From NCBI GenBank assembly GCA_028874995.1, contig JAPPGM010000001.1, forward strand, positions 4,871-68,870: a stretch of 64,000 bases of DNA. Direction: 5' to 3'. The stretch comes from Gemmatimonadota bacterium. GTDB lineage: Bacteria > Gemmatimonadota > Gemmatimonadetes > Longimicrobiales > Gaopeijiaceae. The notes below the pieces were generated by a model, which worked only from the letters and a program-made list of their open reading frames with translations, did not search any database and was not told the origin of the DNA. Positions 25,149 through 33,932 of the stretch are shown piece after piece. The first letter of the stretch is position 1, and each line of letters opens with the position of its first letter. Both the position numbers and the translations under genes were made by a program.

Positions 25149-26270
25149 TTCGGCGGTCTTGTGGCCCATCCCCCCCACCAACTCCCCGTACACCTCTTCG
25201 TGACGGTCCACAAGCCGCTCGTTGCTCCACCGGGCCACCACCGTCTCCCTCCCCCTCTCCCCCCTCCCACCCAGCCCCCCGTCCGCGAGCAATTCGAGCG
25301 CCTTCTCCGCCAGCGCTTCCGGATCCCCCGGCGGGAACAGCCCGCCCACCGAATCGTTCACGATCTGGGGCAACCCGCCCACCGCCGACGCCGCCACCGG
25401 CAGCCCGCACGCCATGCACTCCAGCGCCGCCACCGAGGTGGCCTCCACGAGCGACGGAAACACCGCCATGTCCCCCGAGCAGAGCAGACCCGGCATCTCG
25501 GCGTGGGGCCGCGCTCCTAGGAATTCGATCCGGTCCGCCACCCCGAGTTCTGCCGCCAGCGCCTCCAGCCTGTCCCTTTCCGGCCCGTCCCCGATGACGA
25601 TCACGTCCACATCCGCTCCTGCCGCGATCATCGGCAGCGCCCGCACGAAGTACTCGACACCGTTCTTGGGGAAGAGTCTGCGCGGCACCACCAGGCGGCG
25701 CCGGCCATCCGTACGCGGGATCGCGCCTCGGACCGGCCTGAAGATCCCCGTGTCGACCCCGTTTACCAGAACCTCGACGGAGATGGTTGGACCAAGACTT
25801 TCGCCGACATCAGCTATCTCCTTGCTGGCAGCGAAATTGTAGTCACTCAGCTCGATCAGTTTGCCAAGTGCCGGGGCGACGACGGGGTTGGCGGCCAGGC
25901 GCAGAAAATGGGAAGTGTGTATAGTACACACCAATGGTGTACTCATGCCCGCCAGCGCCAGCGCGCACGGGAGGAGCGACGGGAAGGCCTGCGCGTGGAC
26001 CACATCCGCGCCCGCGACGGCCGTCCGGGTGCGCGGCGTGGAGCCCACCGCGTGCATGGACCAGCCCAGCGGCGTGCGCGACGGTAACGGGGTGCGGTAT
26101 ATGTTGATACCGTCCATGACCTCATGTAGTGCCAGACCCGGTTGGGAGAGCGAGGTGACGACGGTGACCTCGTGTCCCCGCGCAACCAGTCCGCGGCAGA
26201 GGTAGTGGACGTGACTCTCCAGTCCCCCGACCTCCGGCGGGAAGTACACGCAGTGGACGACGATCTTCAC
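25143..26270 (-). CDS. Glycosyltransferase family 4 (GT4)
   Basis: 375 residues, GT-B fold. N-terminal glycine-rich loop FPPEVGGLESHVHYLCRGLVARGHEVTVVT; C-terminal nucleotide-sugar site RLFPKNGVEYFVRALPMI, DVIVIGDGPERD, EFLGARPHAEMPGL and FPSLVEATSVAALECMACGLPVAAS (the Ex7E motif), all classic for GT4. GTG start at 26270 overlaps the wecB stop (GTGA). A 40-nt AT-rich patch at about 25905-25945, coding TPLVCTIHTSHFL, contains two overlapping perfect 7-bp inverted repeats. Donor and acceptor sugars unknown. Confidence 0.88.
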   Translation of the reverse strand: MKIVVHCVYFPPEVGGLESHVHYLCRGLVARGHEVTVVTSLSQPGLALHEVMDGINIYRTPLPSRTPLGWSMHAVGSTPRTRTAVAGADVVHAQAFPSLLPCALALAGMSTPLVCTIHTSHFLRLAANPVVAPALGKLIELSDYNFAASKEIADVGESLGPTISVEVLVNGVDTGIFRPVRGAIPRTDGRRRLVVPRRLFPKNGVEYFVRALPMIAAGADVDVIVIGDGPERDRLEALAAELGVADRIEFLGARPHAEMPGLLCSGDMAVFPSLVEATSVAALECMACGLPVAASAVGGLPQIVNDSVGGLFPPGDPEALAEKALELLADGGLGGRGERGRETVVARWSNERLVDRHEEVYGELVGGMGHKTAEK

Positions 26271-27433
26271 GGTGCGCTCCAGTCTTCGAGCCGGCGGGAA
26301 GCTCCGGTGAGTTCCGCGAGGAGGATGTCGGCGATGCGCTCGCCGGCGCGGCCGTCGCCGTACGGGTTTCCCGCCGGGCAGGCCGCGCGCCCACCGCTCA
26401 GGTGGGCGGTGGCCTCGGCGAGGATCCGGTCCGCGTCGGTGCCGACCAGGGTGGCCGCGCCCGCGCGCACCCCCTCCGGGCGCTCCGTCACCTCTCGGAG
26501 GACGAGCGTATGCACACCGAAGGCGGGCGCCTCTTCCTGGATGCCGCCCGAGTCGGTCAGTACCAGATTCGCGCGGCCTAGGACGGCCACCAGGTCGCCG
26601 TAGTCGAGAGGATCGGTGAGGTGGACCCGGGGGCGGCCGCCCAGGATGCGGCGGGCGGGCTCCAGGACGCGGGGATTCGGGTGCACGGGGTAGAGGATCT
26701 CGATGTCGTCGAACCGCTCCGCCAGCGCGGCGACCGCGCCGAAGACGCGCTCCAGGGGTTGGCCGAAAGACTCGCGGCGGTGGGCGGTCAGGAGGACCAG
26801 GCGGCGGTTCGATTCGGCCAGTTCGGCGGCGCAGCCGTTGCGGACGGTGGCTGGACGGGCCCGCATCTGGTGCAGCGCGTCGACGACGGTGTTCCCGGTC
26901 ACGAAGATCCGCTCCGCCTCGACCCCCTCGGCCTCCAGGTTCTCCGCCGCCTCCCGGGTCGGCGCGAAGCAGAAGTCGGAGATCGTGTCGGTCATGCGGC
27001 GGAGCATCTCCTCCGGGAAGGGCGACCACTTCCGGCGGCTGCGGAGCCCCGCCTCCACGTGCGCCAGCCTGCCCTGCTGGAAGAAGGTGACGACGCCGGC
27101 GAAGAAGACCGTGGCCGTGTCGCCCTGCACGATCGTCACATCCGGCACGAAGTCCTCCGCGACCTCGCGCAGGCCGTCCATGCACGCGTGTCCCACGTCG
27201 TAGAGGCTCTGGCCCGGCTTCATCAGGTTGAGGTCGTAGTCGGCCTCGAGCCCGAAGCCGTCCAGCACCTGGTCCACCATCTCCGTGTGCTGTCCGGTGA
27301 GCGCCAGCCGGTGGACACACCCGCCCCTTTCGCCCAGCGCGCCGATGACCGGCGCCATCTTGATCGCCTCCGGGCGGGTGCCGATCACCGACAGGACGCG
27401 GGGCCGGGGGGGGATTCCGTCCGCGGGCCGCAC
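26267..27433 (-). CDS. wecB: UDP-N-acetylglucosamine 2-epimerase (non-hydrolysing)
   Basis: 388 residues. Motifs: VIGTRPEAIKMAPVI, LTGQHTEMVDQVL, VQGDTATVFFAG, HVEAGLRS, TVVDAL and LTDSGGIQEEAPAFG with VTERPEG. The enzyme interconverts UDP-GlcNAc and UDP-ManNAc, feeding ManNAc or ManNAcA into surface polysaccharide. GTG start at 27433 overlaps the upstream GT2 stop (TAGTG). The next gene is a GT4, so the ManNAc-derived sugar is probably used within this locus. Confidence 0.9.
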   Translation of the reverse strand: MRPADGIPPRPRVLSVIGTRPEAIKMAPVIGALGERGGCVHRLALTGQHTEMVDQVLDGFGLEADYDLNLMKPGQSLYDVGHACMDGLREVAEDFVPDVTIVQGDTATVFFAGVVTFFQQGRLAHVEAGLRSRRKWSPFPEEMLRRMTDTISDFCFAPTREAAENLEAEGVEAERIFVTGNTVVDALHQMRARPATVRNGCAAELAESNRRLVLLTAHRRESFGQPLERVFGAVAALAERFDDIEILYPVHPNPRVLEPARRILGGRPRVHLTDPLDYGDLVAVLGRANLVLTDSGGIQEEAPAFGVHTLVLREVTERPEGVRAGAATLVGTDADRILAEATAHLSGGRAACPAGNPYGDGRAGERIADILLAELTGASRRLEDWSAP

Positions 27434-28464
27434 TACCGCTCCCCCGCCCCGCTTCCCCGTCCCCCGTCCCCCCGCTCCCGCCGCATCGCGTCCAGCTCGT
27501 CGTGGACCGACGCGATCATCTCCCCCAGGAGCCCCGCCGCGAAGCACAGCACGCCCACCGTGACCAGCAACACCACCAGATACAGCAGCGGCCGAAACCC
27601 CTGCCCCATCACGAAACGCAGGAAGAGCGCCGCCAGGCCCGTGAGCACCCCGGCCGCCATCAGGAACACCCCGGGCAGGCCGAAGGCCACCATCGGCTTG
27701 CGGGAGAAGCGCAGCTGGAACCAGACGGCCATCAGATCGAGCACGCCCCCGACGATGCGGCTCTTCCCCGAGTACTTCGGCTCGCCGGCGCGGCGGGGAT
27801 GCAGCTCGATGTCGATCTCGGTGGCGCTGAACCCCTTCCGGTACGCGAGCACCACGAAGAACCGGTGCCAGTCGTGGCGCAGCCGCACCGCCTTGAGCAC
27901 GTCGGACCGGAAGGCCTTCATGGAGTTGAGGTCGCTCACGGGCACCTTGAAGATGCGGCGGCTGAGCGCGTTGTATATCGACGAGACCGCCCGCTTGTCG
28001 TAGCGCCCGACCTTCCGCCCGGTCACGATGTCCCACCCTTCCTCGAGCTTGTCCAGGTAGCGGGGAATCTCGGCCGGGAGGTGCTGGAGGTCGGCGTCGA
28101 AGAGGACCAGGTACTTCCTGTCGGTCGCCTCGGCGGCCGTGAGCAGCGCCTCGGTCTTGCCCAGGTTGACCCGGTGGCTGAGCACGCGCAGCCGGTCCCA
28201 ACCGCCGCCCTCGGACCGGGCCAGCTCGGCCGTTCCGTCGGTCGAGCCGTCGTCCACGACGATGACCTCTCCGGTCAGCCCGAACTCCTCGAAGGCGGCG
28301 CGCACCTCGGGGATGAGGTGGGGGATGTTGGGTGCCTCGTTGTAGGCGGGCACGACGAGCGCGAAGTCGTGGTAGGCGCGCGGAGGGGAGGACGGCGCGT
28401 GGTCGTCGCGGGCCATTCCGGGAAAGCCGCCGCCGGATTCATGTGTCGAGGGAGTCGTCCGCAC
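27433..28464 (-). CDS. GT2 glycosyltransferase with two C-terminal membrane helices (GtrB/DPMS-like)
   Basis: About 343 residues. GT2 catalytic domain: FALVVPAYNEAPNIPHLI, EVIVVDDGSTDGTAE, NLGKTEALLTAAE, LFDADLQHLPAEI (DxD). The C-terminus has two hydrophobic helices (LPGVFLMAAGVLTGLAALFLRFV and PLLYLVVLLVTVGVLCFAAGLLGEMI), as in polyprenyl-phosphate glucosyltransferases (GtrB/ArnC type) that charge the membrane carrier with a sugar. The reading begins at a GTG, 6 nt after rpoN; an ATG at 28416 is an alternative start. Confidence 0.8.
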   Translation of the reverse strand: MRTTPSTHESGGGFPGMARDDHAPSSPPRAYHDFALVVPAYNEAPNIPHLIPEVRAAFEEFGLTGEVIVVDDGSTDGTAELARSEGGGWDRLRVLSHRVNLGKTEALLTAAEATDRKYLVLFDADLQHLPAEIPRYLDKLEEGWDIVTGRKVGRYDKRAVSSIYNALSRRIFKVPVSDLNSMKAFRSDVLKAVRLRHDWHRFFVVLAYRKGFSATEIDIELHPRRAGEPKYSGKSRIVGGVLDLMAVWFQLRFSRKPMVAFGLPGVFLMAAGVLTGLAALFLRFVMGQGFRPLLYLVVLLVTVGVLCFAAGLLGEMIASVHDELDAMRRERGDGGRGSGAGER

Positions 28465-28470
28465 GGGCTG

Positions 28471-29973
28471 CTACACGCGCTTTCTCATTCGGGCCGGCAG
28501 GATCCCCAGCTGGTCCCGGTACTTGGCCACGGTGCGGCGGGCGATCTTGATGCCCTCGCTCTTGAGAAGGTTCACGAGAGCCTGGTCCGTCAAAGGGCGG
28601 CGCGTGTCCTCCTCGTCAACCAGATTCCGGATCCGGGCCTGGACGCCGCGGGTGGAGATGTCCCCGCCCATCACCGTCGGCAGCCCCCCGGAGAAGAAGA
28701 ACTTGAGCGGGTAGACTCCCCCCGGCGTCTGCACGTATTTCTCGTTCGTGACGCGCGAAACGGTGGATTCGGCCATCTCGATGTGCTCGGCCACCTGCCT
28801 CAGCGTGAGCGGCTTCAGATGGTGCACGCCCTTGTCGAAGAACTCGCGCTGGGCGGTCACGATGAACCGCATGACTTCGAGCATCGTCCGGCGGCGCTGC
28901 TCGATCACGCGGATCAGCCACTGCGCCGCGTTCAGCTTGTTGGCGATGAACTCCTTGTTGGCACCGACGAACTTCTCCCTGTCCGCGACCACCTCCCTGT
29001 AGGAGCGGGAAAAGCGGAGGCGCGGCAGGCCCGTGTCGTTGGCGAAGACCATGTACTCGCCTCCGATGAGATCCACGACCAGATCGGGAATCACGTACTG
29101 TTCCGGCTCGGCGGCGTAGCGGCTGCCCGGCCGCGGATCGAGTTTTGCGATCTCGTCGGCCGCGTCCTGAACCTCCCTCCGCGAGATTCCCATCTCCCGC
29201 GCGATTTCGGTCCACCGCCGGTTCACGAATCCGTCGAAATGCTCGTCCACCAGCCGGTGGGCCAGCGTGTCCTCCAGCCCCAGCCTGGACAGCTGTATCA
29301 TCAGGCACTCCCGCAGGTCGCGCGCGGCCACACCCGGCGGGTCCAGGGACTGTACCACCCGCAACAGGGTTTCGACTTCGTCGGCGCCGAGCGGGGCGAA
29401 GAGCCGGTTCAGCGCCTCGATTTCCGCCTCCCGCGCCTCGGCGCCGTCGATCTCCCCCGCGTCCGAGAATAGCTTCTCCCGCACGGACGCCAGCGCGGCC
29501 TCGACTCCCGAGGCCACGTCCTCCAACGAGCACGACAGGAGTCCGTCGTCATCGATGTTGCCCACGATCTCCCCGGCGATCTGCAGCTGCCGCTCATCAA
29601 GGTGGAGCAGGCCGATCTGCTCGGCCAGGAAGTCATGGAGATTCCGGTCCTCCACCACCACCGGCTCCAGGTATTCCCGCGGCTCGTACGGGGTCCTCGG
29701 CCCGCCCACGTCGAAGTCGTCCAGCATGACCTCTTCCCAGTCCACCTCGTCGTCGGCGTCATCCTGACCCTCCTCCTCCACCTGCAGGTCTTCCTCGTTG
29801 TCGGGCTCGGACAGCTCGAGGAAGGGGTTTTCGGCGAGTTCCTGCTCCAGCCGGCTCTGGAGCTCCAGCAACGGAATGTAGAGGAGGTCCATCGCCTGGT
29901 AGAGGCGCGGATTGGCCTTCAGCTCCTGCCGGATGCGGGCCTCGGTGTGGAGCCCCGGCTTGAATTCGTTCAC
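28471..29973 (-). CDS. rpoN: RNA polymerase sigma-54 factor
   Basis: 500 residues. Region I glutamine/leucine-rich activator-interacting part (LKANPRLYQAMDLLYIPLLELQSRLEQELAENP), an acidic region II (NEEDLQVEEEGQDDADDE), the core-binding and HTH region (LTLRQVAEHIEMAESTVSRVTNEKYVQTP) and the RpoN box (ARRTVAKYR) near the C-terminus. Length is normal. It follows lptB, an order shared with many diderm genomes. No obvious -24/-12 promoter is visible in the window, so targets lie elsewhere or are hard to see by eye. Confidence 0.95.
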   Translation of the reverse strand: MNEFKPGLHTEARIRQELKANPRLYQAMDLLYIPLLELQSRLEQELAENPFLELSEPDNEEDLQVEEEGQDDADDEVDWEEVMLDDFDVGGPRTPYEPREYLEPVVVEDRNLHDFLAEQIGLLHLDERQLQIAGEIVGNIDDDGLLSCSLEDVASGVEAALASVREKLFSDAGEIDGAEAREAEIEALNRLFAPLGADEVETLLRVVQSLDPPGVAARDLRECLMIQLSRLGLEDTLAHRLVDEHFDGFVNRRWTEIAREMGISRREVQDAADEIAKLDPRPGSRYAAEPEQYVIPDLVVDLIGGEYMVFANDTGLPRLRFSRSYREVVADREKFVGANKEFIANKLNAAQWLIRVIEQRRRTMLEVMRFIVTAQREFFDKGVHHLKPLTLRQVAEHIEMAESTVSRVTNEKYVQTPGGVYPLKFFFSGGLPTVMGGDISTRGVQARIRNLVDEEDTRRPLTDQALVNLLKSEGIKIARRTVAKYRDQLGILPARMRKRV

Positions 29974-30052
29974 CGGCGCTCGGCCCGTGCAGCCGGTGGA
30001 CGGAGTCCCCCCGGTGCGGACGCACCGCCGCGCGGATGACGGGAGGGGTCTT

Positions 30053-30922
30053 TCACGGGCTTCCGGGCTCGGGTTGCGGGAACCTCGACCTCATGCGCGC
30101 CGTCAGCGACGGTCCCAGGTACAGGTCGGCCACCTCGTCGTTCCAGACGAGTTCCGACACGGTGCCGCTGACCCGGATCCTGCCCTCGTACATGATGTAC
30201 GCACGATCGACGATCTCCAGGGTCTGTTCGACGTTGTGGTCCGAGATGATGACGCCGATGTCCCGGTTCTTGAGTTCCGCGACGATCTCCTGGATGTCGT
30301 GCAGCGCGATGGGGTCGATTCCCGCGAAGGGCTCGTCCAGGAGCATGAACTTGGGGCGCTGGACCAGGGCACGGGTAATCTCCAGTCTGCGGCGCTCGCC
30401 GCCGGACAGCGAGAAGGCCTTGGCGTTGCGCAGGTGGCCGATGGAGAGCTCGCCCAGAAGCTCCTCCAGTCGCTCCGCGCGCTCCTTCCGGGTGAGGTCG
30501 AGCGTCTCCAGAATCGCCATCACGTTCTGCGCCACGGTGAGCCTGCGGAAGACCGAGGGCTCCTGCGCCAGGTAGCCGACCCCCATCCTGGCCCGCCTGT
30601 ACATGGGGATCGAGGTCAGCTCGGTATCGTCCAGGAAGACCCTGCCGCCGTTCGGCGCGATCAGGCCGACCAGCATGTAGAAGGTCGTGGTTTTCCCTGC
30701 CCCGTTGGGCCCCAGCAGCGCGACGATTTCGCGTTGGCGGACCCGAATGTCCACCTCCGATACGACCCGGCGCTTCTTGTAGATCTTGGTGAGGCTGCGG
30801 CCGAAAAGCGTCGAATGCGTGTTTGCATCGATCCCGGGATCGGCGACCGCCAAGGCCGCTTCGCCCGCGGCGAGTGAAGGGATGCCATCGGGAGTCGAGG
30901 GGGTGGCCGTGTCGGGGTTCAT
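30053..30922 (-). CDS. lptB: LPS export ABC transporter ATP-binding protein LptB
   Basis: 289 residues. Walker A LLGPNGAGKTTTFYMLVG (the LptB-typical TTTFYM form), Q-loop YLAQEPSVFRRLTV, signature SLSGGERRRLEI, Walker B FMLLDEPFAGIDP and switch histidine ISDHNV. It powers lipopolysaccharide extraction from the inner membrane with LptF/G (not in this window) and LptC. A roughly 40-residue N-terminal extension before LFGRSLTKIYKKR is unusual. The ATG overlaps the LptA-like stop. Confidence 0.93.
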   Translation of the reverse strand: MNPDTATPSTPDGIPSLAAGEAALAVADPGIDANTHSTLFGRSLTKIYKKRRVVSEVDIRVRQREIVALLGPNGAGKTTTFYMLVGLIAPNGGRVFLDDTELTSIPMYRRARMGVGYLAQEPSVFRRLTVAQNVMAILETLDLTRKERAERLEELLGELSIGHLRNAKAFSLSGGERRRLEITRALVQRPKFMLLDEPFAGIDPIALHDIQEIVAELKNRDIGVIISDHNVEQTLEIVDRAYIMYEGRIRVSGTVSELVWNDEVADLYLGPSLTARMRSRFPQPEPGSP

Positions 30923-33366
30923 CCGTGCCCTCCCGTGCTGCGGATCGAATGGGTGAGTCGTGCGGCCCGCCGTGGACGCATCGTCGGCCGGTCGCGCAGG
31001 GTGTTCCGTCGACGGGCCGGCGGATCCGAGAGGGCGTATCCCGGTGCGCTGGTCGTGGAGCGGGGTGGTGGTGGGGGGCGGACGGTGTCTGGTGGTGGGG
31101 TGGTCGTATCGGTTGGAGTGGCGACCGAGTCGGCGGAAACGGCCGAGTCCGCGGCGGCCGACTCGCAATCGGGGCGAACCGGCTCGAAATGATACCCCAT
31201 GGTCCGTCCCGTTACCTCCATCTTCACCACCTTCCGCCCCTCGAGGAAGATCGTGATCTGATTGCCGCTCACATAGTGCAGCTCCGGGCGGCGTTCGCCA
31301 TCGATCCCGGTGGTGTCGCATTCCGGCGGAGTCGAGCCATTCTCCTCCTGGGGCGGGTCGGGCTCGTCCGCAGCCGTGGTGGAATCCTCCCGGGGCGGGT
31401 CCGGTTCGTCCGCGGCCGTGACGGAATCCTCCCGAGGCGGGTCGGGCTCGTCCGTCGCCGTGGTGGAATCCTCCCGAGCCTCCGCGAGTCCCTCCGGCGG
31501 CGGACCGGGTTCGTCGGCCGCGACCGGTGCCAAATCCGACGTGTCTGCCTCCGCCTGCGTGGTATCCGCGCTGTGGAGACGGTAGAAGCTGCGCGCATCG
31601 GTGATCGCGGTCAGCGTTTCGAGACGTGCGCGCCTTCCTGCGGGACCGGGATCGCCCGCCGTCGAATCCCCTTCGGATTCGGCCGACACGAATCGGGCGA
31701 TGATGGTCTCTCCCTCCATCCAGTCGTTTCTGGCGATCTCCGGCAGGTCTTGATGGATCACCGAATCCTGGTCCATCGCGTCGGCCCGCGCCGCTCCGAC
31801 GGCGGTGACGACGTCCAGCACCTGACCGGGCGACAGGACCTCGATCGAGTCCCCGGTCAGGTTGAACTGCGCGGCCACGACGGAGGGCCGCGGGAGGGAA
31901 TCCGGTGCGTTCAGCGAGTCCTCCTCCGCTGCCGCGGCGGCGGCCGCCTCGGCCATTGCCCGTACTCTCGCGGCGTCGCCGGGCGTCAGTCCCGTGGTGT
32001 CCAACGCTTCGGCGCCGTCGCCCGGAAGGGGAGGAACCGTCGGCAGCGCCACGAGTCGGCCGACCTTGCCGTCCTCGAGAAACAGACGGATGGCGGGTGC
32101 GGTCATGAGGACGTCGTCGCCGGTGAGGACGGCTTCCTCCCGGGCCAGGATCTCCTCGTTGAGGCCGGCGGTCGGCGTCATGGAGACGGACAGCCCCTTC
32201 AACTGGAAGCCGCTGTCCTCGACGCTCGCGCCACCCAGGATCAGCATCGCGCCGACTTCCTGGTCGTAGTCGAGCGAATCACCGACTGCGCGGAGGGAAT
32301 CGCGTGTCACGACCACTCCCCCACCGGCGCGAAAGAACCGGCGCCCATCGATCATGATGCGCGGCGCCTCGACTTCGTAGGGGAGCGGCGTAACCGAATC
32401 GACGGGGGCGTCGGCGGGTGCGGCCTCTTCCCCGGATTCGGCACCGCCTTCTTCGGACGGCTCGGGGAGAAGGCCCGCGAGACTGTCCAGCCTGGCAAGC
32501 TCGGGGAACCCGCCCTCGAGGCCCGTGACCGGCGGCTGGTCCGGGTTCGCTCCGGTCATGCTGTCGATCACCGGATCGTCGGCGGCGACCTCCAGGCTGT
32601 CCTCTCCGGGCGCTTCAGCCTCCTCGACGGTGCTGTCGGTTGCCGCCCCGGCCTGCTCCTCGAGGGTGTCCGCGGCGGGAGCCTCAGTCTCTCCCGCAAG
32701 ACTGTCCGCCGCAGCGTCTTCCACCCGGTCGCCCAGGCGTTCCCCGGCCGAATCCATGCCCTCGGCCGTCAGGCTGCCCGGCGCCGCATCGACCTCCTCC
32801 GTGTCGCCCTCCGCCTCTTCGGTGCCGTCGCCCCCCGCCTCGGCCACGGGGGCGGGAGCCGCGGGACGCCGCGCCGGATAGACGACGGCGCGGGGACTGC
32901 CCCCGTAGACCACAATCCGATCCTCCTTCCTGAACCGCGACTCGGAGAGGTAGCTGAGGGTCTGTCCCCGGATGACCGCGCCACCCTTGCGGTCGGTGAG
33001 CACCACGTTCGAATACGCGATCAGTTCCTGGGTATTGTCCCAGTAACGGGCTGAATCCGCGTTCAGTTCGGTGTCCGGATCCTCGAAGTGCACATTGCCG
33101 AAGAAGTACGCATTCCCGCTGTGCTCCCAGACGACCGCGGAATCGGCCAGGACCCGCGTGCCGTCCGTGCACCGGTAGTCTATGCCGCCCGACGCCCGGT
33201 GCGTGTAGTTCACGGAGTCCTGGCGTCGGCTTTCGGTGTAGCCGCCCACCCCGACGAGCTTGCAGTCTCTCTCCTGACCGGGAGCGAACCCCTGCCAGAG
33301 GGAGATTCCCAGAAGGACGGTCGCCACGCCGCCGACGTTCGCGAAGCTGGACTCCCGGCGCTTCAT
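30919..33366 (-). CDS. LptA/OstA-like LPS transport protein, greatly enlarged with acidic repeat region
   Basis: 815 residues against about 185 for E. coli LptA. An N-terminal signal (VGGVATVLLGISLWQGF) is followed by an OstA beta-jellyroll segment (TRVLADSAVVWEHSGNAYFFGNV... about 55-150), an Asp/Glu/Ala-rich linker (about 160-320), a second OstA-like segment (APRIMIDGRRFFRAGGGVVVTRDSL... about 325-440), a third (FNLTGDSIEVLSPGQVLDV, about 500-560), the 14-residue repeat insert, and a last strand pair (ISGNQITIFLEGRKVVKMEV-like). Flanked by lptC and lptB with 4-nt overlaps on both sides, it takes the LptA place: the periplasmic LPS bridge. It may also cover part of the N-terminal LptD domain role. 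Confidence 0.75.
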   Translation of the reverse strand: MKRRESSFANVGGVATVLLGISLWQGFAPGQERDCKLVGVGGYTESRRQDSVNYTHRASGGIDYRCTDGTRVLADSAVVWEHSGNAYFFGNVHFEDPDTELNADSARYWDNTQELIAYSNVVLTDRKGGAVIRGQTLSYLSESRFRKEDRIVVYGGSPRAVVYPARRPAAPAPVAEAGGDGTEEAEGDTEEVDAAPGSLTAEGMDSAGERLGDRVEDAAADSLAGETEAPAADTLEEQAGAATDSTVEEAEAPGEDSLEVAADDPVIDSMTGANPDQPPVTGLEGGFPELARLDSLAGLLPEPSEEGGAESGEEAAPADAPVDSVTPLPYEVEAPRIMIDGRRFFRAGGGVVVTRDSLRAVGDSLDYDQEVGAMLILGGASVEDSGFQLKGLSVSMTPTAGLNEEILAREEAVLTGDDVLMTAPAIRLFLEDGKVGRLVALPTVPPLPGDGAEALDTTGLTPGDAARVRAMAEAAAAAAAEEDSLNAPDSLPRPSVVAAQFNLTGDSIEVLSPGQVLDVVTAVGAARADAMDQDSVIHQDLPEIARNDWMEGETIIARFVSAESEGDSTAGDPGPAGRRARLETLTAITDARSFYRLHSADTTQAEADTSDLAPVAADEPGPPPEGLAEAREDSTTATDEPDPPREDSVTAADEPDPPREDSTTAADEPDPPQEENGSTPPECDTTGIDGERRPELHYVSGNQITIFLEGRKVVKMEVTGRTMGYHFEPVRPDCESAAADSAVSADSVATPTDTTTPPPDTVRPPPPPRSTTSAPGYALSDPPARRRNTLRDRPTMRPRRAARLTHSIRSTGGHG
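31345..31475 (-). repeat. 42-nt tandem repeat encoding 14-residue acidic/proline units
   Basis: About three copies of a 42-nt unit encoding DEPDPPREDSTTAA (variants REDSVTAA, REDSTTAT, QEENG at the end) inside the LptA-like gene. High nucleotide similarity between copies suggests recent slippage and possible copy-number variation between strains. Confidence 0.75.
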
Positions 33367-33932
33367 CGTTCGGGACAATCCCTTTCGCGCGTGCCCCAGA
33401 GTTTCACCTGGTCGAACGAAATGTCGGATTCGAGGCGGTCACCCTCGATCTCGCACCCCCCTTCGCGCATCACCACCGGCACGTCGCTCCAGACCCGGTC
33501 CGATTCCTGGGAGAAGTTCAGCACCTCGGTGCGGATCTCCCGGTCCTGGCCGGGGATGGTGAGCATCGCGTTGCCAACGGCCATCAGTTCGTTGGTGGAC
33601 ATGTCGAACCGCCCCCGGTCGGCCGTGATCGTGGCCCGCCGGCCGCCCTGGTCATCGAAGACGAACAAAGTCATCCCCATCACCCAGGTGTGTGTGGAAT
33701 CGTTCCACATCAACATGCTGTCCGCCTGCAGCTGCGCTTCCCGGATGCCGTCCTTGGACATGTTGTGCGACACGCCGTACATGACATCGTCGGCCGAGCT
33801 CTCCTGGAACTCGGTGCCGGCCGTATCGTCCGCCTCGTTGAGGCACGCCAGGGCCACAACGGCAGCGAGCGTCGCGAACCCCGCCGAACAGGCGCCCGAA
33901 CAGGCGCGGGGCCGTCCCCTGAGCGGGACCAT
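33363..33932 (-). CDS. lptC: LPS export system protein LptC
   Basis: About 189 residues. A hydrophobic N-terminus with cysteine (AVVALACLNEADD) reads as a lipoprotein or anchor in place of the usual single TM, then the LptC beta-jellyroll (DDVMYGVSHNMSKDGIREAQLQADSMLMWN... GRRATITADRGRFDMSTNELMAVGN... to VKLWGTRERD). It links LptB2FG to LptA in the periplasm. ATG 33932 overlaps the kdsD stop; a GTG one codon upstream is also possible. Confidence 0.8.
   Translation of the reverse strand: MVPLRGRPRACSGACSAGFATLAAVVALACLNEADDTAGTEFQESSADDVMYGVSHNMSKDGIREAQLQADSMLMWNDSTHTWVMGMTLFVFDDQGGRRATITADRGRFDMSTNELMAVGNAMLTIPGQDREIRTEVLNFSQESDRVWSDVPVVMREGGCEIEGDRLESDISFDQVKLWGTRERDCPER

Noticed and set aside
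31345-31475. CRISPR-like spaced repeats
   Set aside because: The 42-nt repeats are contiguous, in frame and coding; no unique spacers. No CRISPR array or cas gene was seen in the window.
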